From: CAZOOM01 sp964460795
GTDB taxonomy: Bacteria; Omnitrophota; Omnitrophia; Omnitrophales; Aquincolibacteriaceae
Assembly (NCBI GenBank): GCA_964460795.1
Contig: CAYWRU010000003.1
Coordinates: forward strand, 62,001-126,000
Direction: 5' to 3'
DNA length: 64,000 bases
This document shows, one piece after another, positions 7,779-17,100 of the stretch. Within the stretch, counting starts at the first letter, position 1. Each line of letters begins with the position of its first letter. The position numbers and the translations under genes were made by a program. A model generated the notes under the pieces. The model saw only the letters and a program-made list of their open reading frames with translations. It did not search any database and was not told the DNA's origin.

Positions 7779-9050
7779 TTATTGGAGCAATTGCGCGAGA
7801 AGATCGTCTTCGCTTGGATGCTGCTCTCTGGGACTTGTATCCGGAGTTTGGACAGGAGAATTTTCCTTAGGGACCAGCATGAAGTTTTTGAGTTGAATAA
7901 ATCCTTTAGAATAGCCGCCGATCCTTTCATTCATAAAGACCAGAGCAATCTCCCGGATCTCAGCAGGTTTGGAAAATCTCAGGGGAAATTCCACTGGAGT
8001 CCAGTCCCGTTCCGGATGTTTGAGCATAAAACTTTGGAGTGTTCCACTGGGCGATTTCACTTCTATTTTGACAGCTTCCGGAAAACCCGCTTCTTTGGGA
8101 TTTCGCCGCATCTGAAATCGAAGGGCCGCGTATTTGGAAAGATCCAGTCCTCGGGTTTTAAGATACATGCCGACAAAAGAGCCGACAGGAAAAACGTCAT
8201 ATTCTATTTGGAGATAAACCTCTCCCGCTAAAGGATCTGTCGTAAATTCACGGTTGGCGTATCCCATTTTGGGAGTAAAAAAAGTTCCATGATCAAAAAC
8301 ATAAACAAAAAGATTCCCTGCTTTTTTGGATAAATCAAGCTGAGCGGCTTCGCTGGCCGCTGTGTGCTCAATCAGTTCATAGGCTTCGTGATACTGCTGC
8401 CAGGCCCTTTGATCCATGGCCTCGGGCTCCGCAAAAGGCTTTGAATTCTTAAAACCAAGTTTTTGCATGGAGTGCAAAGTCCCAAGCGGACGATTTTTGT
8501 AATCTTCCAGAGCGGCAGATCCGCGGAGGATGCCAAGAGATCCTTGGTCTAAACTCTCTTGAGAGGCTGCAAGGGTGAAGGCTTCTTGGGTGATCGCGAT
8601 CATGGGACCGAGGGCAATTTCAAGCGGATGAGGGAGCGCCTCCGAATCGGAGGCAAGAAAGCAGGTCCCTTTTTTAAGTTCGATTCGAAAGGCAGGCTCA
8701 TGATCTTTGGCTGTACGATTTTTTGGAAAAAGGATTTCGGAATCTTCTCGAAGTCTGCCGCGGATAGAGTCCGCAATTTGAAACTCTATTTGGGCCCCTG
8801 CGCCTGTTTTTAGCCGGTCTCCCGGCATGAGAAGAAAGCCTCGCTCCACTTGAGTCCATGAATTTTGGCTGGCAGAAAAAACCTGAATATCGCCGGAAAA
8901 AGTATCCACCTGAAAACCCGGAAGAGATTCTGAGACCACGGCGGGATTTCGATTCAAATAAAAAACAGCCGCTAAAATAGAAAGAGAAATGAAAAGCACC
9001 GGCATTGAAATCGGAGAGTTTTTCTTAAGCTTCATAATTAATTTTAACAT
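7779..9050 (-). CDS. FecR-domain protein with C-terminal carbohydrate-binding-like domain
   Basis: 423 aa from the ATG at 9050. A single N-terminal membrane segment (PVLFISLSILAAVFYL) is followed by a FecR-like beta region (about residues 45-190: DTFSGDIQVF, LLMPGDRLKTGAGAQIEFQI, GRLREDSEILF). A C-terminal beta domain (about 270-390: YKNRP onwards, YLKTRGLDLSKYAALRFQM) resembles CIA30/galactose-binding folds. FecR domains outside iron signalling are usually periplasmic and their role is often unknown. No sigma factor or TonB receptor is adjacent, so a role in iron signalling is not supported. A start at 9035 (MKLKK) is possible. Confidence 0.7.
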   Translation of the reverse strand: MLKLIMKLKKNSPISMPVLFISLSILAAVFYLNRNPAVVSESLPGFQVDTFSGDIQVFSASQNSWTQVERGFLLMPGDRLKTGAGAQIEFQIADSIRGRLREDSEILFPKNRTAKDHEPAFRIELKKGTCFLASDSEALPHPLEIALGPMIAITQEAFTLAASQESLDQGSLGILRGSAALEDYKNRPLGTLHSMQKLGFKNSKPFAEPEAMDQRAWQQYHEAYELIEHTAASEAAQLDLSKKAGNLFVYVFDHGTFFTPKMGYANREFTTDPLAGEVYLQIEYDVFPVGSFVGMYLKTRGLDLSKYAALRFQMRRNPKEAGFPEAVKIEVKSPSGTLQSFMLKHPERDWTPVEFPLRFSKPAEIREIALVFMNERIGGYSKGFIQLKNFMLVPKENSPVQTPDTSPREQHPSEDDLLAQLLQ

Positions 9051-9225
9051 GGACCTAGAAAGATAAAAAATAGAAAACCCTGACGATGCACCCAAGATTC
9101 AAGTTTGTAAGATAAAAAGGATCTCAATATTCTGGCAATTCAAACGATAGGTTATGAGAAGGAATAAGGATTCCTATCAGAGAAAAACAACCTGTAACTT
9201 ATTGTTATAGAATAGGATGCGTGGT

Positions 9226-9846
9226 ATGGAGTTTGTCATTCTTTCGTTCTCATCTTTGTTTGTGATTGTGGATCCGATTGGACTGATCCCAACCTTTTTA
9301 GCCATGACGCCGCGGAACACTCAGCCGGAGCGTGTGCGCATTGCGGCCCTGGCGTCCTTTCTCACTTTCATTATTCTTTGTTTGAGTGCCGTGGGAGGAG
9401 AGTCTCTTTTTCGGATATTTGGAATTACTTTGCCGGCATTTGAAATCGCAGGCGGCATTGTTTTGCTCTTGGTTGGATTGGATATGTTGCGTGCACGCCG
9501 CACGGAAGTGCGTGAGACTCAGGAAGAACAGGTGGAAGGTACTGAGAAAGAAAGCATTGCCGCGACGCCGCTTGCTATGCCCATGCTGGCAGGCCCGGGT
9601 GCGATTACGACCGTTGTTTTACTTGCAAGCCGGGTAGGATCTCCCCTTGAAATGGGAGTGCTCTTAGGGAATATTGCTCTTGTTTCGTTGCTGACCTTTG
9701 CGATTCTCTATGTGGCGGCGCACCGTGCGTCTGCCCTTGGAGTTATTGGGCTCAAAATTATTACGCGTTTTATGGGGATGATTTTAGCGTCGATCGCTAT
9801 TCAATTTATTTTGAACGGAATCCGCAGCTCGCACCTCTTTTTTTAA
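9226..9846 (+). CDS. MarC-family integral membrane protein
   Basis: 206 aa with six predicted membrane segments. Family hallmarks are the N-terminal VIVDPIGLIPTFLAMT, the central PLAMPMLAGPGAITTVVLL and the C-terminal GMILASIAIQFILNGI. MarC proteins have no settled transport function; the old link to multiple antibiotic resistance has been withdrawn. The ATG at 9226 is preferred over 9217 because AGGA lies at correct spacing for it and would touch the earlier ATG. The gene stands alone, opposite to its neighbours. Confidence 0.92.
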   Translation: MEFVILSFSSLFVIVDPIGLIPTFLAMTPRNTQPERVRIAALASFLTFIILCLSAVGGESLFRIFGITLPAFEIAGGIVLLLVGLDMLRARRTEVRETQEEQVEGTEKESIAATPLAMPMLAGPGAITTVVLLASRVGSPLEMGVLLGNIALVSLLTFAILYVAAHRASALGVIGLKIITRFMGMILASIAIQFILNGIRSSHLFF

Positions 9847-9968
9847 ATTCGAAATCCAAAGCACGAAATCCGAAACAAATCAGAATATTTAAATTCAAAT
9901 TTTTAAAACACGTTTCGAATTTTGAATTTAGGTATTGTTTCGAGATCCGGATTTCGAATTTCGGATTT
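9847..9968. repeat. AT-rich intergenic inverted repeat, same class as 4029-4172
   Basis: Words such as aaattcgaaatccaaagcacg and ccgaaacaaatcag on the left are answered by gtttcgaattttgaattta and gatccggatttcgaatttcgg on the right. It separates the converging marC and Rrf2 genes and could serve as a bidirectional terminator. Confidence 0.7.
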
Positions 9969-9972
9969 GCTT

Positions 9973-10422
9973 TTAGATGTAATACATGCCCGATTCAGCA
10001 AGGCGGGTTTTTTCTACGAGATCGGCCAGCGATGTTTTTCGAAGGACTTGAGAAACCGAGTCATTGATCTCCTTCATGACGAGGCGCACCGAGCAGGCGT
10101 GAAGGTCGCGGCATTCTTCACAGCGTTTGGGCTTCTCGCGATGCAGGCAGGGCATGGATTCGACCATATCTTCCATAAAAGGGATCACTTCACTGAGTGC
10201 AATATCGCGCGGACTCCGGGCCAGCAGATAACCGCCGCCTTTCCCTTTTTTACTGATCAGAAGGCCCTTGTTTTTCAGTTCCAGCAAAATGAGTTCAAGG
10301 AATTTCTTCGGGATACGGTTTTTTTGAGCAAGTCCGGAAATCAGAATCGGCTGAGGCTTTCCATATTCCTCGGCCAGATGCAGGACAGCTTTTAAAGCAT
10401 ACTTCGTTTTTTTAGACAGCAT
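9973..10422 (-). CDS. Rrf2-family transcriptional regulator with Fe-S type cysteines
   Basis: 149 aa. A winged-helix DNA-binding domain (LSKKTKYALKAVLHLAEE, LISGLAQKNRIPKKFLELILLELKNKGLL, GKGGGYLLARSP) is followed by a cysteine cluster (PCLHREKPKRCEECRDLHAC) of the kind that ligates an iron-sulfur cluster in IscR, NsrR and RsrR. It is therefore probably a redox- or iron-sensing repressor. No isc or suf genes are nearby; the adjacent upstream gene is dps, a plausible but unproven target. Confidence 0.92.
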   Translation of the reverse strand: MLSKKTKYALKAVLHLAEEYGKPQPILISGLAQKNRIPKKFLELILLELKNKGLLISKKGKGGGYLLARSPRDIALSEVIPFMEDMVESMPCLHREKPKRCEECRDLHACSVRLVMKEINDSVSQVLRKTSLADLVEKTRLAESGMYYI

Positions 10423-10496
10423 GGGTTTCTCTCTGTGAGTTTCGAATTATAGCTTGTGCGGGAGGGGGGTCAATCAAATCCTTAATCATCCTTTAA

Positions 10497-10534
10497 AAAC
10501 AAAAGGACGCTGGAAACTCAGCGCCCTTTTGAAT
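10497..10534 (-). terminator. Rho-independent terminator of dps
   Basis: On the minus strand AAAAGGGCGCTG and CAGCGTCCTTTTG form a stem with a six-base loop, followed by a T run. It lies just downstream of the Dps stop codon. Confidence 0.85.
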
Positions 10535-10580
10535 CTTTTTCTCCGCGCGGACCGCGGGGGAAAAGTAAACGGCTTCGATT

Positions 10581-11066
10581 TTAAGCAAGCAGGCTTCGAA
10601 GCATCCAGGTGGTTTTCTCATGGACTTCCATACGCTGTGTAAGGAGATCCAAAGTGACCTGGTCAACGGCTTTTTCAGCCGTCGGAAAAATGGAACGCGC
10701 AGTACGAATCACGGCCTCGTGTCCTTCGACCAGACTTCGGATCATGTCGGTATCCTTAACCGGAGCCGGCATCTCTTTGATGGAGGTGAGGGAAGAAAGC
10801 TCCGCATAGGTTCCCGGGGCATAGACACCTAACGAACGGATTCTTTCAGCAATCACGTCAATGGCAGTCCACAGTTCATTGTAGTGCGTCTCAAACATCA
10901 GATGGAGCGTTTGAAACATGGGACCTGTGACATTCCAATGAAAGTTGTGGGTTTTGAGATAAAGTGTGTACGTGTCTGCCAGAAATTTGCAAAGACCTTT
11001 GGCAATGGCTTGACGATCTTTTTCAGCAATTCCAATTTCAATCGACATTCCTGTTTTTGATTTCAT
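10581..11066 (-). CDS. dps: Dps-family ferritin-like DNA-protection protein
   Basis: 161 aa, the usual Dps length. It oxidises and stores iron using peroxide and protects DNA in stress. The ferroxidase-site signature is visible in YLKTHNFHWNVTGPMFQTLH and, one helix on, FETHYNELWTAIDVIAERIRSLG. The start at 11066 has an AGGAGG seven bases upstream. It has its own terminator and the Rrf2 regulator lies directly downstream. Confidence 0.94.
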   Translation of the reverse strand: MKSKTGMSIEIGIAEKDRQAIAKGLCKFLADTYTLYLKTHNFHWNVTGPMFQTLHLMFETHYNELWTAIDVIAERIRSLGVYAPGTYAELSSLTSIKEMPAPVKDTDMIRSLVEGHEAVIRTARSIFPTAEKAVDQVTLDLLTQRMEVHEKTTWMLRSLLA

Positions 11067-11139
11067 AACAGCCTCCTTTTTCTGATTAGAAAAACAATAC
11101 TTCTTTCGAAGTCGAAAGATTCTTCACAGCAATTTTCGG

Positions 11140-14100
11140 CTATGCAAAAACAGGTTCGTGATCAGGCTGCTTCGGTTTTTCTTTCGAAGCCGATCCGGGA
11201 GTCAGGGGACTGCCCGCAGTATTCCGCCGGATTTCACGGATCTTAAGATCGCCGCGTGGCTTATCGAGATCCGCAGGCTGAACCAATTCATTTTTAACCA
11301 GCGCGGCTCCGGCCACGCCTTCAAAGGCTTGCCGAAGCATCCAGCCTGCAGCTCCCGTATAACCGTGCCAAATCATGCGGCCTGGATCAAAATTAGTGAG
11401 AAGATCCGCAGCCTGTTTGTTGGGCTGCCCTCCGTAGATTTCAATTTCTTTAGTTGTCATGTGCGCCACCGGAGAAATCTTAAGCCACAACCGGTAAGCA
11501 ATGGCGCGGTGCTCTGCGGCCTTAGCCTCGTTGCCTTTTTTCTCAAATTCTTCGGCGAGAATGCGCGCCGCTTTGACCATCCACTGAACTCCGTGACAGT
11601 ACATGCCGTTTTCTCGAACTCCTTCAGGATATTTTGAACTTCGTCCCAGGTACGGCTTGGTATCTTCCCGGAGCGCTGGCCATCCAAGCAGAATCGCATT
11701 TTCTTTTTCAAGAACCTGGAGCGCGGTATGAAATACGGCGTGTCCGCGTTCAAAATTAATGCCGGCCATGACAGCCCAAGCCGCGGTCAAAGCATCGATT
11801 TCCCAAATGCCGCTGCCCTTGAGTCCGATCTCTGTACCGTCATCGTGAAAGGCGCGCAGATAGCGGTCATCACGCCAGGTTTTTTCCAGGGCCTGCGCGA
11901 GGAGATCCAAACGTTTTTGATAATAGGCTTTTCGCTCAGCCCCGTCTCGTTTTTCAATGACGTCTAAGAAATTTTTCAGGATAGTGTGAAGGAAAAATCC
12001 AAGCCAGACGCTTTCGCCTTTTCCTTCGCTTCCGATTTCATCCAGTCCGTCATTCCAGTCTCCGGTCTGAATGAGCGGCAGCCCATTTTTCCCTGAACGT
12101 TTTTCCAAGATCAAATCAATGGAGCGCATACAGTGCTTATAAATCGAATCCGAACGCGTGGCTCGGTGATAAAGGTGTCCGATCCCGTGTTTGTTTTTGG
12201 GAAGCGGGGGATACGGGAATTCAGAAAGGACATAGGATGCCCTCTCATCCAAAAGCGACTGATCGTCCGTGGCTTTCAGATATTCCGCAACCGCCCACGG
12301 CAGCCACACCGGATTATCCGAGGCCTGTGAACGGCAGGAAAAGGCTGTGCGTCCATCCGGCAGCGTGAAGAACCAGTGGAACACATCGCCTTCTATAAAC
12401 TGCTGCGAGGCATGGAGAATGATTTGTTTGCGGGCCAGGGCCGGATCCACCCACATTAAATTGACAGTGTCCTGGAGCTGGTCGCGGAATCCATAAGCTC
12501 CACTGGTTTGATAAAATCCGCGGCGTGCCCAAATACGTTCGGCCAGCGCCTGATATTTCAGCCAGTTTTGCAGCCGGTCAAATTCCGGATGATTGGATTC
12601 AATGGCCGCGGTGTTCATAAAACCCATCCACCACCGCCGGGTTTCTTCAAGACTTTTACGGACAGTTTCAAGATTTTTATATTTTTGGACAATTTGGAGC
12701 GCTTCTTTGCGCGTCTCGGTCTGCCCAAGAATCATCGTCACAGTGGTTTCTCCGCCCGCTGGAATTTCTACGGTGCCAAGAAACGCAGCGACTTGACGGT
12801 CATCGGTCAGCTGAGTTTCATCCGGATGTCCTTCAGAAACAAGGAACGGATGTGTCATGCTGCGTCCTTCTCCGATAAAACGTCCGCGCCGTGTTTCCAT
12901 ATGTTCAGCAGGAATCGAAAGTGAGGCAAACGCCGGGCCGGAGCGGAAAATATTCCGCGGATTTTCAAAAAAGAGAGCGCTCAAGGCCTTGTCTCGGTGG
13001 ATACCGAGCGGTCCGGAGCGTTCCGGCTGAAAGCTCAGCACAATGTGGAAGAACGGAGCCACGCGCATACGCCGCTTTTCCTTCGAATGATTGCGGATCG
13101 TAAGCAGGTACACGCCCGTAGGGTCTTTAGGCGGTACAAACACCGTGAGTTCCGTTGACAAAGTTCCCTGGCTCATGCGGAAAAGAGCGGTCCCGTCCAC
13201 GGCAAATTCGCACTCGTGCTTGGCGGTGCGGTCATTCAAAGGGTGATAGGTCGGAGAAAACCATTCCTTATGATCGATATCATAAAGATAAATCGCCTCA
13301 CCCGGAATTTCCCGCGTCACCGTGTCTGCCCAGTCCGGTGTCAGACGATTCTGCTGGGAGTTTCCATTACAAGACGTATGCAGTCCGCGGTTTGTGACCA
13401 TGACGGAGTGAAGCGGATTCGACATCGCATGATCATAGGGGCGCGTGGTGAAAGGAGTTTTCACGAGCAGTTTGTTTCCATGATCTATAAACTCGGAATA
13501 CGGTTGAGGCGTTCCGGCCGGAATTTCTCCGTGACCGATGAAGGGCTGCTTCTTTTCTTTTGGAGAGGCGGCTGAAGGTTTCGTAACGGGCTTGAGGTGT
13601 TTCTGAATGGATGTAATTGCAGCCTCGCGTTTTTTAGCGTAGCCAATCATCATCCGGACCGATTTGGATCCGTGCGGTCCCACGGAGAGAGGGACTACGA
13701 GACTTCCAATGGGATCAAAGCTCGGAGAGGGTGTTGTGTCTTGAGGAGGAAGAAAATCCATGGCATCAAAAATCCGCGGCGTTGTGATACTGCGGGCACG
13801 GCCAATAAAATCCACGCGTGAAGTCAGAAATCCTTCGGGTGCAAGATCCGTTGCCAAGTAGCCCATGGACTTGGTGCTTTTTTGCCAGGTCAAAATGGCA
13901 TTGGCTGAGCTTGCGTATTCCATTTCCGGATAAAGACGCGCGTACTGCGTATGAAAGCGGTCGTGGATCCAGCCGTTTAACACCCATTCCAAATAGGGGA
14001 CGATCTTGAGCTGGCGCGGTTTGTCCGTTAAATTTTCAACCGAGATGGACCAGATTTCTGCCGGAGTATCCAGATCCGGAAGGCGGATCTCAATCTGTGT

Positions 14101-17100
14101 ACGGACTCCGTGCGCGGTGTTGGAAATCAGAATGGTGCCGTCGCCTTTTTCTACTTTGACAGATTCAAAACGGTCCTTGGAAAAGTTCCCCGCTACAGGC
14201 CAGTAAAGCGTTTTTCCGTGGACGGAAGATTCGGCCAAAAAGAGGATGCGGCCGCAGGGGTCAATGATATCGTAAGAACGGCGTGTGACATCGCAGTCTT
14301 TGCCGATCACTTCGCTGAAGATTTCACCATTTTCCCGAACCGTGGTTCGGTATTCGCGATTAGTTAATTCATGCGTCATGATTTGTCGTTTGCGTGAACG
14401 GGCCTGGAGTTTTCGGATGATCCAGGAAATTCCCATTAAAATAAAAAAGGCAGACACGAGCGTGACAATGGCTTCTTGAGATGAAAGCGATTGAACGGAT
14501 GCGAGAAGTCCCTTGCCGCGATTCGCATTTTGAACGGATTCGGCGGTGCTCCAGGCGTATTCCCATTCTTCTCCGCGCGGGATATAAAAAGGAATCAGAA
14601 GAGGTGCCCATGTGGTGAAACGCTTCACGCCTTCCGGGATGTATCGCTGGGCCGCAGCCTTGCCGATAAAGCGCGCCATTTTTTCATCCAAGCGGTCCAT
14701 GCCGATGAAACTTAGATTCACGAGCGTGGCCACGCGGAGCCCCATGTGATCCATCCAGATCAAAATGCGGACAAGATCAAAGGCCATCATGGTAATGAAA
14801 AGCTGAAGACTCCATTCGCGGAAGCCGTCCGGTGACATCGTGACCTTGTGCCAGATAGCCATCAGGGTGCGAATGGCTCCGTCCTGGTTGTACCAGGTGG
14901 GATCCGGCATCATGCGAAGGAAAGTAAAAATAATCGGCGACATCCAGAGACCCCAACGAAGTACGTAGATCATATGCTCCATCAAAGTAGCAAAGCCGGC
15001 TTTGGAGAAAAAGAATTTGATCGGGGTCGTATCTTTTTCAAAAAAGGATTGAATGAAGACTTTGTTGATGGCAAAAAGCCAGGCAGCAATGGCCCAGTTA
15101 ATGACTCCGGCCAAAGATTCCAAGAAGATCAATTTGGATCCGCCTGAGTACATTCCCAGATCAATCTTGCCCCATTTATTTAGGAGCGGATAGGTGGTGT
15201 AGTTCAGAGCATCAAATCCGGCGCTGGTGTAGAGTTTGAATTTTTCTACCACTACCGGAATTTGGGATGCATCCAAATAAAAAGCAAGTGCAGCGCCCAC
15301 AAAAGTTCCAAGCAAAGAATCCACTAAATAAAGCCGCCAGGACTGGATACGTCCTCGTCCTTGAAAACTATAAATCAGATCGCGGATAAAACTTACACCG
15401 CCGGAAGCGAGGAAGCCAATCAAAAGACCAAATTGAATGCGGGGTGCCATAGCCGCGTGATAAAGTCCCTGACTCAAAAGATAGGCAAGACCAAACCCCA
15501 CCACCGCGCCGCGTGCGTAAAGTGTTTTGTCCCGGTAGCTGTAAGCCGTTCGTTCAAAAAAGGGAAGACTGCCGTCAAAGGTTTCAATAATGGTTTTGAT
15601 AAATGGAAAAAAGAGAACGCCGGCAAAAGTTCCGACCAGAAGCGGTATGGATTTCATGCCTGCCTGAGCTGCCGGGATCGAGAGGATCATGGCAAGCGCA
15701 TATAAAATGGCCATCAAGATACCGCTATAAGTCGTACCTTTTCCGATTCCGGTTTTGGCATGTTTGGCAAGGCCTTCTGCCGAAGGCGCGGTGTTGTGTC
15801 CGCCGTCCAGAAGAATTCCGGTAATGAGATAAACCTCTCCCCAAAGTCCGCCAAAAGATAGCGCAGTGGCGAGGATAGAAGCCAAGGCTCGAAGAAAAAT
15901 AGGAAGCGACCCTAAAGCAGGAAGGGATCCAAGATGTGCGACCCATGGTGCGAGCACCACGGCAAGTGAAACAAGGGCAAGCGTTCCATGTGCTTTCCAC
16001 GTTTTTAAAGCTTGGCCTTTGGTCAAAATTCCCATGCCATTGGTAATGGCTTCATTAAAAACCAACATGACCAGGAAGCGGCCAAGCATTTCTGTGACGG
16101 CCGGCCACGCAGATGCAAGCGTTAGAGAAAGAACTTTTCCAAGTCCCTGAAGCATGACAGCATTTTCCAAAAGAAGCAGCCAGCCGAATAAAAACGGAGT
16201 TCCCACAATGGCCACGCTGGGTGCGACTTTCAGATGTTTTCCAGAAGAACGAAGCGAGAGCACATTGAAGATCTGATAAATCAGAAATGCGACGGCAGCA
16301 CTGAGCGGACTGACCGTGAGAAGTTGTCCCCATGTTGCCGGAGCCTGCAAAATTTCCTGACGCGTGGAACCGGCAGCTAAAAGCCCGACAATTAAAAGAT
16401 TCTGAAAAACCTCCGAAGGACTCAGGCCTTGTCCGGCAAGCCCTCGCTTCAGAATTTCTGCGATTAAAACACCTGCCAGTCCCACAATGAGAAAACTGGT
16501 GCTGAATCCTGCATCTAAAATACTGATGGCCCCCAGCGCATAAATGCGAAGCGCGACGACGCCAATCAAGATGGTCATGAGCGCAAAAAGAATATCCTGT
16601 TTAACTCCTGAAACGGATTTGGGATGAGTCGGTTGGGATTTATTCTGACCGGCCATTTTCCGCAAAATGGAAGAGGCGAGAGTCAAGATCAAACCGAGTA
16701 CCAGGACTAATCCAGTCTTAAACCAAGGAGCAAACTTTTCAAGATTGCCGCATTTTCCAAAATCAAATTCAAAATAAAGAGTTCCATGCGGCGGCTCTGT
16801 GTCTCGGGTTTTCATCGGAGCGACAACAAAAACAAATTCCTGAAGATCGCCGATAGCGGACCACTGGATAAATTCCCGGATGGAGTTCCAGCCTTCATGA
16901 AGAGGAAGCGGGAGCGACTGCGTGCCGCGCGAACCTTTAATTTCAACTTTGACTGCGGTTTGAGCGAGCTGCGAAGCGTTCGGTACTTTCACGCCGATAC
17001 GAGCTGCATCTGCGCTCGCGGAAGTAAGTTCAGCGGGAAAACTTTTGGACCAAACCCCGACCACAGATCCCTGCGGCACGGTATAATCAAATTTCCAGAT

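Noticed and set aside
9922..10395. 157-codon plus-strand frame
   Set aside because: Complement of the Rrf2 regulator, which has clear winged-helix and Cys motifs.
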